The notes under the pieces were generated by a model that saw nothing but the letters and a program-made list of their open reading frames with translations, ran no database searches and was not told the DNA's origin. Below are positions 37,535 through 46,321 of a stretch of DNA of 64,000 bases, in pieces. This stretch comes from Afipia sp. (lineage in GTDB: Bacteria; Pseudomonadota; Alphaproteobacteria; Rhizobiales; Xanthobacteraceae): assembly GCA_030652315.1 (NCBI GenBank), contig JAUSAX010000068.1, positions 1 through 64,000 on the forward strand. Direction: 5' to 3'. A program made the position numbers and the translations under genes. Each line of letters begins with the position of its first letter. The stretch's first letter is position 1.

Positions 37535-38326
37535 TCAGGTGCTCTGGTTGTTGAGCAACTTCAGCGCGGCATCATGAATGCGCTTGTCACCGGCGGCGAC
37601 GATGCGGCCGCCGGACTGCGCGGGCTTGCCGTCCCAGGTGGTGATGATGCCGCCGGCGCCGGTGACGATCGGGATCAAGGCGGCGACGTCGTAGGGTTTT
37701 AGCTCGGTCTCGATGATGAGATCGAGATGGCCCGACGCGAGCATGCAGTAAGCGTAGCAATCGCCGCCGTAGCGCGACAGCCGCACGCCGGCTTCGACGC
37801 GCTCGAACTGGGCGCGGTCCGGCGCATTCATCAAACGGGGGCTGGTGGTGAACAGCGTGGCCTCCGCCAGCGTCGCGCAGCGCCGCACGGACAGTTTGCG
37901 CTTGCCGGAAGGTCCTTCATAGCGTGCGGAGCCGCCGTCGCCGCTGAAGCGCTCGCCGATATAAGGCTGATGCATCATGCCGAACACCGGCGCGCCGTTA
38001 TGCATCAGCGCGATCAGCGTCCCCCAGATCGGCAGGCCGGCAATGAAGGACTTGGTGCCATCGATCGGATCGAGCACCCAGACATACTCCGCATCGGCCC
38101 GCTCCGATCCGAACTCCTCGCCGACGATACCGTGCAAGGGAAAGCTGTCCTTGATCATCCGGCGCATCACAGCCTCGGCGGCGCGGTCGGCTTCGGTGAC
38201 AGGATCGAGGTCGCGACCCACGTTCTTGTTCTCGACGCTCAGCGAGGTGCGAAAAAAGGGAAGGATGGTGTCGCCTGAGGCGGTCGCCAGTCGTCCGATA
38301 AAAGCGGTGAAGTCGATAACCGTCAC
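37535..38326 (-). CDS. hisN: Histidinol-phosphatase, inositol-monophosphatase type
   Basis: 263 residues with metal sites GEEFG and WVLDPIDGTKSFIAGLPIWG and the late motif LKPYDVAALIPIVTGAGG. The pattern is that of HisN (histidinol phosphate to histidinol) rather than SuhB. It starts with GTG at 38326 after AAGGAA. A probable small RNA is transcribed from the opposite strand upstream. Confidence 0.88.
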   Translation of the reverse strand: MTVIDFTAFIGRLATASGDTILPFFRTSLSVENKNVGRDLDPVTEADRAAEAVMRRMIKDSFPLHGIVGEEFGSERADAEYVWVLDPIDGTKSFIAGLPIWGTLIALMHNGAPVFGMMHQPYIGERFSGDGGSARYEGPSGKRKLSVRRCATLAEATLFTTSPRLMNAPDRAQFERVEAGVRLSRYGGDCYAYCMLASGHLDLIIETELKPYDVAALIPIVTGAGGIITTWDGKPAQSGGRIVAAGDKRIHDAALKLLNNQST

Positions 38327-38717
38327 TGGGGTTCCTTTGAAGCGACTACGAGTGGGGTGGACTGTAAATGCGAACTTGCGACGGCCCTAATAAGAGTCCG
38401 TCCGACGGCGGCAAGCATCGAAAATTTGACCCGCGTACCACTAATCCAAATGTTCATTCCTTACTTCCTGATTCCAAAGCGAAGGTCGAAATGAAAGCCT
38501 CTGAGGCCAAATATAGTATTTTTGATTCATTTCATGGGTGCGATTCCGGGCTTTTTTGGCAGTTTGGAGAGGGTTGTATTTCAATTAAGTGTTTGTATTT
38601 AAATATGTATTTCATATGAAATCTCGATTTCGGTCGCAAGTCTGTTATGCGTTCAGAGCATGACAAAATCTTTAAAAATACTTGCCCTGAGTGCGCTGCG
38701 GCTGCATATTGTTGCGG
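38327..38717. other. Intergenic region with AT-rich palindromes, no gene
   Basis: Upstream of hisN. An AT-rich segment (about 38,515-38,640) contains the 14-base perfect palindrome ATTTCATATGAAAT at 38609-38622, overlapping GAAAT-CTCG-ATTTC. The small-RNA promoter follows: TTGCCC (38682-38687), 17 bases, CATATT (38705-38710). Confidence 0.55.
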
Positions 38718-38803
38718 TGCGATAACGCCTTGCGTTATTGCTGCCCTCCTTGGGCGTTTCCTCCCTAGACTTGGGCCACTTGCTTTCGCGAGTGGCCCTT
38801 TTT
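38718..38803 (+). ncRNA. Probable small regulatory RNA of the suhB/alpha-r8 (MmgR) type
   Basis: There is no coding frame, but there is a clear three-hairpin RNA. Hairpin 1 is ATAACGC-CTT-GCGTTAT (38722-38738) and hairpin 2 is GCCC-TCCTT-GGGC (38743-38755). An unpaired CU-rich linker, GTTTCCTCCCTAGACTT, contains an anti-Shine-Dalgarno-like CCTCCC. The last hairpin is a strong terminator. Size, architecture and nearness to an inositol-phosphatase-family gene fit the Rfam suhB/alpha-r8 family known from rhizobia; I recognise the linker from memory, not a search. The 5' end is estimated from the promoter. Confidence 0.65.
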
Positions 38804-38805
38804 TT
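38773..38805 (+). terminator. Rho-independent terminator of the small RNA
   Basis: GGGCCACT pairs perfectly with AGTGGCCC around a 10-base loop and is followed by seven T residues. It is among the strongest terminators in the window. Confidence 0.93.
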
Positions 38806-38891
38806 CTGCCCGGCGATGGGGAAGCAAACGCCGACTTTGATTCATCATGCACATGAAAAATTTCGCCCGCTGAATGAGGCGGGGAAAATGC

Positions 38892-39779
38892 CTATTCGGC
38901 TGCGGCCTGGAATGGGCCGAGACTGTCGAGCGGGATTGCAGCCAGTGCCTCCGCTAGCACGATGAAATCATCAGCCACCTTGCGGAATTGCGGCCCACGC
39001 TCACGCCGCCGCTCGTCCATGTAGATCGCGCGGTTGAGTTCGAGCTGAATCGTATGCAGCCCGCTGGCCGGGTTGCCGTAGTGTTCGGTGATAAAGCCGC
39101 CTGCGTAGGGCTTGTTGCGGCCGACCGAATACCCCTGCGCCGTCAGCGTTTCCTCGACGACGTCAGGCAACAGGCTTGCGCAGCTTGTGCCATAGCGGTC
39201 GCCGATCACCACGTCGGGGCGCTTCGGCTCGTCGCGCGACACGCCGACCGACGGCATCGAGTGGCAATCGACCAGAACGACCGTGCCGAACGCCTGATGC
39301 GCCTTGTTGATCAGGCGGCGCAGCGCGCGGTGATAAGGCTTGTAGAGCGCCTCGATCCGGTTCAGCGCGTCCCCGACATCGAGACGCTCGAAATAGATCT
39401 CCTGGCCGTCGCCGACCACGCGGGGAATGGTTCCAAGGCCGCCCGCGACCCGCATCGAACGGGTATTCGCGAAACTCGGGAGCCGGCCCGCGAACATGCG
39501 CGGATCGAGCTCATAAGGCTCGCGATTGACGTCCACATAGGAGCGCGGAAAATTCACCCGGACCACTGGAAATCCGCGGCCGGTGAGGTCCGCAATGATT
39601 TCGTCCATGAACGAATCTTCCGAACGCCGTAGCGCAGCCTCATCGATGCGGGACGCGGCCAGAAACTCGCGCGGATAGACTGATCCTGAATGCGGGGAAT
39701 TGAAAATGATCGGCGCGCGCCAGACCGGCGGCTCGACAATTTCGAATGGAGGCGACAACGCGTCCTCGAACTGGGTCAT
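38892..39779 (-). CDS. N-formylglutamate amidohydrolase family protein
   Basis: 295 residues with IIFNSPHSGSVYP (metal His), RVNFPRSYVDVNREPYELDP, VVLVDCHSMPSVG and GGFITEHYGNP, the family's zinc-site motifs. It hydrolyses N-formylglutamate to glutamate and formate, or a related amide; no other hut genes are here. ATG 39779 with an AGAGG site is preferred over GTG 39785. Confidence 0.9.
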   Translation of the reverse strand: MTQFEDALSPPFEIVEPPVWRAPIIFNSPHSGSVYPREFLAASRIDEAALRRSEDSFMDEIIADLTGRGFPVVRVNFPRSYVDVNREPYELDPRMFAGRLPSFANTRSMRVAGGLGTIPRVVGDGQEIYFERLDVGDALNRIEALYKPYHRALRRLINKAHQAFGTVVLVDCHSMPSVGVSRDEPKRPDVVIGDRYGTSCASLLPDVVEETLTAQGYSVGRNKPYAGGFITEHYGNPASGLHTIQLELNRAIYMDERRRERGPQFRKVADDFIVLAEALAAIPLDSLGPFQAAAE

Positions 39780-40001
39780 TGCCACCTCTCTACTTCGCCA
39801 TTCGCACCCACGGCGTTATTTTGCCGCTGCTGAAATGCCTGACCGGACAACACACTTTCGCCGGAAAAGCAGGTGTTTTGTGCAACATCATTGTCCGCAA
39901 ACCTATCCGATCTGCCAATAGGAACTTCGCCTTCACCCGAAATTTACTACCGTTCTGGCAAATAGAGGGCAGGGGACTTCTCCACTCACACGATCAGGGC
40001 C

Positions 40002-40364
40002 ATGCAGCACAAAATTCTCCTTGCCGAAGACGACAACGACATGCGCCGCTTTCTGGTCAAGGCGCTGGAGAATGCCGGCTTTCAGGTGTCATCCTACGAC
40101 AACGGCTTGTCAGCCTATCAGAGGCTGCGCGAAGAGCCTTTTGAAATGCTTCTAACCGACATCGTGATGCCGGAGATGGACGGGATCGAGCTGGCGCGCC
40201 GCGCCTCCGAGCTGGATCCCGATATCAAGATCATGTTCATCACCGGTTTCGCCGCCGTGGCGCTGAATTCCGACTCCGAGGCGCCGAAAAACGCCAAGGT
40301 GCTGTCCAAGCCCGTGCATCTGCGCGAATTGGTCAGCGAAGTGAACAAGATGCTGGCGGCCTGA
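40002..40364 (+). CDS. cpdR: Single-domain response regulator CpdR
   Basis: A 120-residue stand-alone receiver opening with ILLAEDDNDMRRFLVKALENAG. The phospho-acceptor Asp is in LLTDIVMPEMDG and the Lys in VLSKPVHLREL. The sequence is the alphaproteobacterial CpdR type, which, unphosphorylated, docks on ClpXP at the pole to promote degradation of cell-cycle proteins and is phosphorylated through CckA-ChpT. A weak hairpin (TTCGGG/CCCGAA, 40377-40397) follows the stop. Confidence 0.95.
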   Translation: MQHKILLAEDDNDMRRFLVKALENAGFQVSSYDNGLSAYQRLREEPFEMLLTDIVMPEMDGIELARRASELDPDIKIMFITGFAAVALNSDSEAPKNAKVLSKPVHLRELVSEVNKMLAA

Positions 40365-40470
40365 GTCAGCTGTCGATTCGGGACGATTTGCCCCGAAAAC
40401 ACGGTTTCCCGTCCTTGCCTGCGGCAGTCCAAGCCGATATAGGGACGCATCCCGGCACAAGTGGTCTTAA

Positions 40471-40545
40471 GGGCGCGTAGCTCAGCGGGAGAGCACCTCG
40501 TTGACATCGAGGGGGTCACAGGTTCGATCCCTGTCGCGCCCACCA
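40471..40545 (+). tRNA. tRNA-Val(GAC)
   Basis: A full cloverleaf: acceptor GGGCGCG/CGCGCCC, D-arm GCTCAGCGGGAGAGC, anticodon loop TTGACAT with anticodon GAC, T-arm ACAGGTTCGATCCCTGT, discriminator A and encoded CCA (40543-40545). It lies between cpdR and the start of the mobile island, the usual position for an integration site. Confidence 0.96.
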
Positions 40546-40803
40546 CCCAGTTTCCCCCGAACCGCACTCTTTCGGTTCGACTGCAAAGAGGCTGTTTTAG
40601 CGGGGATTTCCGCTGTTCTCATCTCGCATTTTCGGTCTCTGCGGGTGATTGCGGTCTCTGGGGGCGATTTTGGGCGTCCGGTCTCTGCATCCGAAAATTC
40701 CGTTCCTGGTGGCTCGAGATGGAGCGGGCAGAACGGCCGATTTCAGCACAGGAGTGACCGTGTGCATTCCAATCTGGAGACAGTTTATGGGGAGTGCCGG
40801 GAG
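40546..40803. other. Junction between tRNA-Val and the recombinase gene
   Basis: It holds a hairpin CGAACCG/CGGTTCG just after the tRNA, an inverted repeat AGCGG-GGATTT-CCGCT, and three direct copies of CGGTCTCTG within about 60 bases (between 40,630 and 40,690). The att site of the island may be here. No gene is supported. Confidence 0.5.
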
Positions 40804-42408
40804 TTATCGCGGGTTGAGTCCAAGGGCCTCGAACTGTCGGGTCCACTCGGCGGGAGCATCGCGGAGCCGCTCGACACCAATGCCACGTGGCAGCCGGCCT
40901 TCGACTGCGGCTTTAACGAGAGCGGGCGCAAGGAAGGCCAGCGAGATCGTCATATTAACCTGACGAACGCTGCACTTTTCGCGGGCGGCAATTTCTTCGA
41001 CCGCCTTGATCTCACCTGACACAACCTCGTTTAGCCAGCGCCGGCCGCGAGCGATGGCAGCCACAAGGCGCGTGCGCCGTTCGGTGCGGATCGGCCGGAC
41101 GTCAGCTCTCGATTTATTGTGCGGTAGCAGGATCTCTTTGAATTTTCGAGATGGCGGCTTCTCCCAAGCGATGGTTAGGCTCTCGTCGTCGCCATCTGGA
41201 TGCTGCGATTTCAGGGTGAGGATCAGCCGATCAGTGTGCACATCGATGCGCGCAACATGCTCCAAGATGGAGTTACGGTCGGCCCTTTGTGCCGGGTCGG
41301 AACGAGGCTTCTCGTTTTGCGCAATGAGATGTTCATTCAGTGCGTTGGTGACGGCGTCCTCGACCTGAGTTGCAGCAATACGAGAGACCGATCCAACTAA
41401 CGCAATTTTTGACTGCCCATACAAATGAGGCGACGAGACGTAGTAGCGATACCGAATGCCGGCTTTGGTCGCGTGGGTAGGGATCATGCGGTGGCCGGAA
41501 CCATCGTATAGCAATCCCGTTAGCAAATAGTCCGACTTGTTGCGCTGGATGGTGCGATGAGATCGTTGGCTCGTCAGTTTCTGCTGAACCGCTTCAAACA
41601 ACTCTCGTTCCACAATTGCGGGCTGCTCGCCCGATAGAATCTCATTCTTGTATGTGACCTCACCGATATAAAATCTGTTGCGCAAAAGATAACAGAGTGA
41701 GCCCCGGCCGAAGGGAATTCCCCCACGCGTTTGGCCTGTTGCAAGCAGCTTCGACTTTGTGAAGATCTTTTGATCACTGAGGTTCCGCATCAGCGCGTGC
41801 ACGCCGCCGAGTTCAAGGTATCGTTGGAAGATCGTCCTGACCCGGTCGGCCTCCTCCTCGACGACCGCGATCTTGCCGTCGTTCATCGCATATCCCAAGG
41901 GGAGGGGGCCGCCGACCCATATGCCTTTACGTTTTGAGGCTGCGATTTTGTCGCGAATTCGCTCAGATGTGACTTCTCGTTCGAACTGGGCAAACGACAA
42001 CAGCACGTTCAACGTCAGCCGACCCATGGAGGTCGTCGTATTGAACTGCTGGGTGACCGAGACGAACGATACGCCGTGTGCATCAAACAGTTCCACGAGC
42101 TTGGCGAAGTCGGCCAGCGATCGTGTCAACCGATCGACCTTATAGACAACGATGACGTCAATCTTCCGATCACGGATGTCGTCCAGCAGCCGTTGCAGGT
42201 CAGGACGGTCGGTTGACCCACCGGAGTACCCGCCATCGTCATACCGCGACCGGATCAGCGTCCAGCCGGCATGAGCCTGACTCTGTATATATGACGACGC
42301 TGCATCGTATTGGGCATCCAGCGAGTTGAACTCCTGATCGAGTCCATTGTCGGTCGAGACTCGCGTATAGATGGCGCAACGTACAGCCTTGATTGAGGTC
42401 GTCTTCAC
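40804..42408 (-). CDS. Large serine recombinase (integrase)
   Basis: 534 residues. The N-terminal resolvase domain has the nucleophile Ser in YTRVSTDNG, YDDGGYSGG and VYKVDRLTRSLADFAKLVE. The central recombinase domain (PLPLGYAMNDGKIAVVEEEADRV) and zinc-ribbon-like region follow (YLLTGLLYDGSGHRM). Proteins of this type integrate and excise phages and islands. Its ATG overlaps the DUF2924 stop (ATGA). It is the presumed integrase of the island beginning next to tRNA-Val. Confidence 0.94.
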   Translation of the reverse strand: MKTTSIKAVRCAIYTRVSTDNGLDQEFNSLDAQYDAASSYIQSQAHAGWTLIRSRYDDGGYSGGSTDRPDLQRLLDDIRDRKIDVIVVYKVDRLTRSLADFAKLVELFDAHGVSFVSVTQQFNTTTSMGRLTLNVLLSFAQFEREVTSERIRDKIAASKRKGIWVGGPLPLGYAMNDGKIAVVEEEADRVRTIFQRYLELGGVHALMRNLSDQKIFTKSKLLATGQTRGGIPFGRGSLCYLLRNRFYIGEVTYKNEILSGEQPAIVERELFEAVQQKLTSQRSHRTIQRNKSDYLLTGLLYDGSGHRMIPTHATKAGIRYRYYVSSPHLYGQSKIALVGSVSRIAATQVEDAVTNALNEHLIAQNEKPRSDPAQRADRNSILEHVARIDVHTDRLILTLKSQHPDGDDESLTIAWEKPPSRKFKEILLPHNKSRADVRPIRTERRTRLVAAIARGRRWLNEVVSGEIKAVEEIAAREKCSVRQVNMTISLAFLAPALVKAAVEGRLPRGIGVERLRDAPAEWTRQFEALGLNPR

Positions 42409-42914
42409 GATCGTGCCTCAGTCACCGATTCTTCCTTGTCTCTGAGGCCGAAGAAGCGAGGACCGTTCCATCTGGTGCCGGTAATTGCGAAGGCAATCTT
42501 GGTGAGACTGTCATAAGTTTTGCCATTCCACGCGAACCCATCCGCCGTCACCATCACTCGTTGCGACTTCCGATCCCATTCCCGCACCAATACTGTTCCG
42601 GGCGTAAGTTCAGTCCGTTTCTGATCGGAGCTTGCCAAACGCGCGGATAGCTCAATCCGTGATTCCTTGACTGTGGTCCGGTCCAGAATTTTTCTCGTCT
42701 CGTGATCAAGATCGCTGAGGCGGTCGGCCTGGATCTGATAGGCGAGAATCCTAAACAACAGATGTCGCGGCAAATGATCAGGGGCGGGTCTTTGAAACAC
42801 GCTTTGCCATCGCATGCGGAGGCCCTTGAAGCCGAGACCGCGCAGATGCGCGGTCTCGTCCTCAATGGAAACTTTGACTGTGTTACGACCGTTTCCGTTT
42901 TTCCTATCGCCCAT
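42405..42914 (-). CDS. DUF2924 family protein
   Basis: 169 residues. It has LGFKGLRMRWQSVFQRP and HLLFRILAYQIQADR, the DUF2924 core, and a C-terminal beta region (GTVLVREWDRKSQRVMV, FAWNGKTYDSLTKIAFAITGTRWNGPRFFGL). DUF2924 genes regularly precede serine recombinases in alphaproteobacterial islands and probably act as accessory or directionality factors; this is inferred from context. It overlaps the recombinase and follows the DUF3489 gene at 4 bases. Confidence 0.9.
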   Translation of the reverse strand: MGDRKNGNGRNTVKVSIEDETAHLRGLGFKGLRMRWQSVFQRPAPDHLPRHLLFRILAYQIQADRLSDLDHETRKILDRTTVKESRIELSARLASSDQKRTELTPGTVLVREWDRKSQRVMVTADGFAWNGKTYDSLTKIAFAITGTRWNGPRFFGLRDKEESVTEARS

Positions 42915-42918
42915 CGCA

Positions 42919-43392
42919 TCAGGCCGCCTGTTTCGGCCTGTCGACCGCAACAGGAGAGGCCTTGCGATCCCTGATGCGATAAACCCGTCCCTTATCGCTT
43001 TCTTCGGAAACAAGATTGAGACCGAGCTTCTTCTTGACGACGCCTGCGAAGAAGCCGCGTACCGAGTGTTGCTGCCAGCTGGTCGCCTTCATGATGGCGG
43101 TAATGGTCGTGCCTTTTGGCTGGCACAGCATCGTGAGCACGGTAGCTTGCTTTGAAGACTCACGTGCGGGCTTTGCCACTGGAGCTTGGGCGGGAGGCAC
43201 TTTGGATGGCTTCGAATGTGGAACAGTTTCGAAGGAACGTGCGGAGGACTGTTCAGTGACGCCTTGAACGCGTGAGCGTGCTGCCTTGGCTAAACGAGTC
43301 GTGTTCACTTTCGATGGTTGTCGTGCCTTGGCGGCGGGTTTACGCGCTACACCTCCTTTGCGGGCGGGATCTTTGGCTTTTTGGATGTTCAT
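42919..43392 (-). CDS. DUF3489 family protein
   Basis: 157 residues: a long Lys/Ala/Pro-rich basic N-terminus, then the DUF3489 core ([44 protein letters not shown]), a winged-helix-like fold by appearance. It is probably DNA-binding. It is first of the DUF3489-DUF2924-recombinase operon. Confidence 0.92.
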   Translation of the reverse strand: MNIQKAKDPARKGGVARKPAAKARQPSKVNTTRLAKAARSRVQGVTEQSSARSFETVPHSKPSKVPPAQAPVAKPARESSKQATVLTMLCQPKGTTITAIMKATSWQQHSVRGFFAGVVKKKLGLNLVSEESDKGRVYRIRDRKASPVAVDRPKQAA

Positions 43393-43495
43393 GGGATCTC
43401 CTGTGGGTCAACGGCAACATCGGGTGCTGCCACTGACCCGGCCCGCCGATCTCAATGCGAGGGCGGGGGAGGTCCCAGTTAGGGAAAGATAGTGA

Positions 43496-43726
43496 TTATG
43501 TGGTTTCAGCAAACAGGTTGCGTTTGATCGTCAGCGCTGCCTTGAACAGGTCCCGTGCCTCATGCACCAGACCTTCAAAGTCCATCAGGATCTGCACGGC
43601 ACGATCCACGCTGCCATCGCGCGCGCAGCTCTCGGCAGCTTTCGCGATACTTAGAGTTTCTTCCAGCTTGCCGCGGATTTCCGTTACGAGTGCGGCGACC
43701 ACGTTATTTGCGGCGACATCGGTCAT
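43496..43726 (-). CDS. Small helical protein of unknown function
   Basis: 76 residues, all-helical in appearance (ALVTEIRGKLEETLSIAKAAESCARDG, ILMDFEGLVHEARDLFKAALTIKR). An AAGGAG site fixes the ATG at 43726. It lies upstream of, and in the same direction as, the DUF3489 operon. I do not recognise it. Confidence 0.65.
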   Translation of the reverse strand: MTDVAANNVVAALVTEIRGKLEETLSIAKAAESCARDGSVDRAVQILMDFEGLVHEARDLFKAALTIKRNLFAETT

Positions 43727-44382
43727 CAGGGTGCTCCTTTTTTGCGTACCACCACACACGCTCCGTTCGCCGCTGAAGTCGAGCGGATTGTGAGTAATCT
43801 TGTGGCTTTGTTGGCCGGTAACGGAGCATCCTGTGATCCTGGTTTTCAAGGAATTTCGCCGAGCTGCGCACGCGGAAATCACAGTGCAATTCGGGGGCGA
43901 CATGGGTGCTTTTAACCGCTTGGTCGGCGTGGCCAGATACTAGGTGAATAACGCATTGCAACGGGGCTGGCTTATTGAGGTACCATCGGCGCGTGTTTCT
44001 AATAGGAACTATTTTCTCGGATTTGGCTTAGGTTAGGGCCGTGGATACGTCCGGGGCTTTCGTCCCGCGAGGTTGATGTGCGCTTTTTGCGTCATAGTGG
44101 CATTAACAAGGGGCTCACCCGTCTCCTGATGCCAATTTTATAAGTAGAGTCAGCTATATAGCGATCTACAAAGTCTCTTTTTGGCTGCCGCATAGCCCAA
44201 TCCTGACAATTCGCGATTTTTGGCAAACGCTCGGGACCATGGCCGTATCTGTTACGGACGTTATGGAGACGCATTAGCGCAGCTCACCATCTCGGGCAGC
44301 GCAGGCAGATATCTCTCAAGGCGTGCAATTCGAGCTGTATGCACGTCGTCCGCCGGTGCTCCAAGGTCTAAGGAGCCCCAAA
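43727..44382. other. Non-coding stretch inside the island
   Basis: 656 bases without a credible gene, between the divergent integrase module and the ParB/methyltransferase module. It is less GC-rich than the rest, with AT-rich patches around 43,990-44,020 and 44,130-44,165. It likely holds the divergent promoters; an origin or regulatory RNA cannot be excluded. AGGAG at its end serves the ATG at 44383. Confidence 0.5.
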
Positions 44383-44859
44383 ATGGTTCAAAAATTGAAT
44401 ACGAAGGTCATCCCTTTTTCCCGCATCCAAGTGTCCCCTTCGCGTTTGCGTCGCAAGAATGTCGCGGCGCTGCGTGAGGCGATGCAAGTGATCCGCAAAT
44501 ATGGTCAGCCGCGCCCGCTGATCGTCGGTCCGGACTATCAGCTTCTTTCCGACACGACTTCTTATCTGGCACTCAAAGCGTCGAACTATGAGTTTGTGAA
44601 GACGCTTAAGCTGACGACGCCTTCGCCGGCGGCCGTTCGTGCTGTCGGCCGCCTGCTGGTTTGCTTTGAGGTCATCAATCGCCAAGCGGAAGTCTTCAAT
44701 GAGGCGCTGGCATCTCTCGACCGCATCGCGGAGCTTGATGTCCAATATCTTGTGCTCGAACTGCTGCCGGTCATGATTACCGGTACTGGTGAGCTGTCGC
44801 ATTGCGTTTCGCCGGCCTTGGTTTCGGACGCGGGCGACCGCACCCCGCTCGAAATCTAA
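44383..44859 (+). CDS. ParB/Srx-like domain protein
   Basis: 158 residues. The N-terminal half (TKVIPFSRIQVSPSRLRRKNVAALREAMQVIRKYGQPRPLIVGPDYQLLSD) follows the ParB nuclease-like pattern (V-x-x-I-x-P...G-Q-x-x-P-hhV...). However, the second half is helical and diverged, and the usual GERR/GHxR motif is replaced. It precedes the methyltransferase by 10 bases and may partner it. The start has AGGAG at the right distance. Confidence 0.75.
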   Translation: MVQKLNTKVIPFSRIQVSPSRLRRKNVAALREAMQVIRKYGQPRPLIVGPDYQLLSDTTSYLALKASNYEFVKTLKLTTPSPAAVRAVGRLLVCFEVINRQAEVFNEALASLDRIAELDVQYLVLELLPVMITGTGELSHCVSPALVSDAGDRTPLEI

Positions 44860-44869
44860 TGGGTGCGAC

Positions 44870-46321
44870 ATGACCCATAAAAACTCTCTCGAGATTGTCT
44901 ATCTCAAGGCGACGGCTATCAAGCCGTCGCCCCATGCTGCGCGCCAGCACAGCAGCGCGCAGCGTCGCAAGCTGAAGGCCATTCTGCGGCAGTTTGGTCA
45001 AGTTGTGCCGCTTCCGTTGGACGCGGCGACCGGCACGCTGATTGATGGCCATGCCGTGTTCGATGCTCTGGTCGAACTCGGTCACGACGAGATCGCCGTG
45101 GTGCAGTTGGAAAACCGCTCTGAGCCGGAGGTTCGTGCCCTCCGGCTTGCCCTGAATCGCGTCGCCCAGGACGCTGTCTGGGATAACGCCAAGCTGCGCG
45201 GCGAGTTCGAATACCTGATCAGCGTTGGTTTCGACCTTGATCTCGGCGGCTTTGAAGCGGTGGAGATCGATATGGCCTTGTCGATCGATACGCCGGCCGC
45301 CAACACCGTTGAGGAAGAAGCGCTCGATGACCTTGCGCCGATGGCTGGTCCGTCGGCCGCAAAGCCTGGCGATGTTTTCCGCCTCGGTGATCACCTGATC
45401 GGTTGTGGCGATGCCCGCGATACGGCTTTCATCCGTGACCTTGTAGGCACCAATACAGTCGCCTGCGTGTTCAGCGATCCGCCTTACAACGTGCCGATCG
45501 ATGGCTTCGTGTCTGGTCTCGGCAAGACGCGTCATCGTGAGTTCGCTATGGGTACCGGCGAGATGTCGCGCGACCAGTTCGTGGCGTTCCTGAGCACGAC
45601 GGTGGCCGCAATTAAGCCCGTTCTTGCCGACGGCGCGATTCTTTTTCTCTGCATGGATTGGAGGCATGGCAGTGAATTGTGCGAGGCTGCGGCGCAAAAC
45701 CATCTCGAACAAAAGAATCTTTGTGTCTGGACGAAGAGCAATGCGGGCATGGGAAGTTTTTATCGCAGCCAGCACGAGCTGATTTACGTGTTCAAGCATG
45801 GCGAGGGATCGCATCAGAACAATTTCGGTCTTGGCGCCAGTGGCCGCTCCCGCTCGAACGTCTGGCAGTATCGCGGCGTCAATGCCTTCGGCAAGGACCG
45901 CATGGACCTCCTTGGTATTCATCCGACCGTGAAGCCGGTCGCGATGATCGCCGACGCATTGCGTGACGTCACCCGTCGCGGTGATCTCGTGCTCGACGTC
46001 TTCCTGGGCTCGGGGTCGACGTTGATTGCGGCCGAAGAAACCGGCCGCGTCTGCATCGGCGTCGAGCTTGATCCGGTCTATGTCGATGCCGCCATCCGGC
46101 GCTGGCAAAAGCGAACCGGCAAGAATGCGGTTCATGCCGCCACCGGCGAGACCTTTGACGCGATCGCGGAACGCGTCGTGTCGCCGGTGACAACGATGGA
46201 CGTGGCTGTCGCCGAGCTGCCTGCTGGCGCGGCCGCCACCGGCGCCTTGGTCGCCGCAGACCTGCCCATCGCTTCCACCAACGTGACAGAGGCTAGCGTG
46301 ACGGAGGCCGGCGATGTCTGA
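44870..46321 (+). CDS. ParB-domain DNA methyltransferase (N4/N6, beta class)
   Basis: 483 residues. Residues ~1-130 form a ParB/Srx-like domain (IKPSPHAARQHSSAQRRKLKAILRQFGQVVPL, LIDGHAVFDALVELG). The methyltransferase domain follows, with catalytic DPPYN (VFSDPPYNVPIDG), then LFLCMDWRHGSEL and the SAM motif LDVFLGSGSTLIAAEE, in the order of beta-class enzymes. No restriction endonuclease is beside it. A Val/Ala/Thr-rich tail overlaps the DUF5681 start by 8 bases. This fusion type is common in phages and next to terminases. Confidence 0.92.
   Translation: MTHKNSLEIVYLKATAIKPSPHAARQHSSAQRRKLKAILRQFGQVVPLPLDAATGTLIDGHAVFDALVELGHDEIAVVQLENRSEPEVRALRLALNRVAQDAVWDNAKLRGEFEYLISVGFDLDLGGFEAVEIDMALSIDTPAANTVEEEALDDLAPMAGPSAAKPGDVFRLGDHLIGCGDARDTAFIRDLVGTNTVACVFSDPPYNVPIDGFVSGLGKTRHREFAMGTGEMSRDQFVAFLSTTVAAIKPVLADGAILFLCMDWRHGSELCEAAAQNHLEQKNLCVWTKSNAGMGSFYRSQHELIYVFKHGEGSHQNNFGLGASGRSRSNVWQYRGVNAFGKDRMDLLGIHPTVKPVAMIADALRDVTRRGDLVLDVFLGSGSTLIAAEETGRVCIGVELDPVYVDAAIRRWQKRTGKNAVHAATGETFDAIAERVVSPVTTMDVAVAELPAGAAATGALVAADLPIASTNVTEASVTEAGDV

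Noticed and set aside
38718-38803. 6S RNA or signal recognition particle RNA
   Set aside because: Too short for 6S RNA, no long central-bubble hairpin, and no SRP GGAAGG/AGCA loop; the three-hairpin terminator-ended form fits a suhB-type sRNA better.
40525-40545. Duplicate of the tRNA-Val 3' end as an attR site within the window
   Set aside because: I looked for a second copy of the T-arm and acceptor sequence to the right and saw none; the other end may be outside, or the recombinase may not use the tRNA.
44777-46135. 452-codon frame antisense to the ParB-methyltransferase
   Set aside because: It lacks any motif, while the plus strand encodes DPPYN and the SAM site in the correct order.
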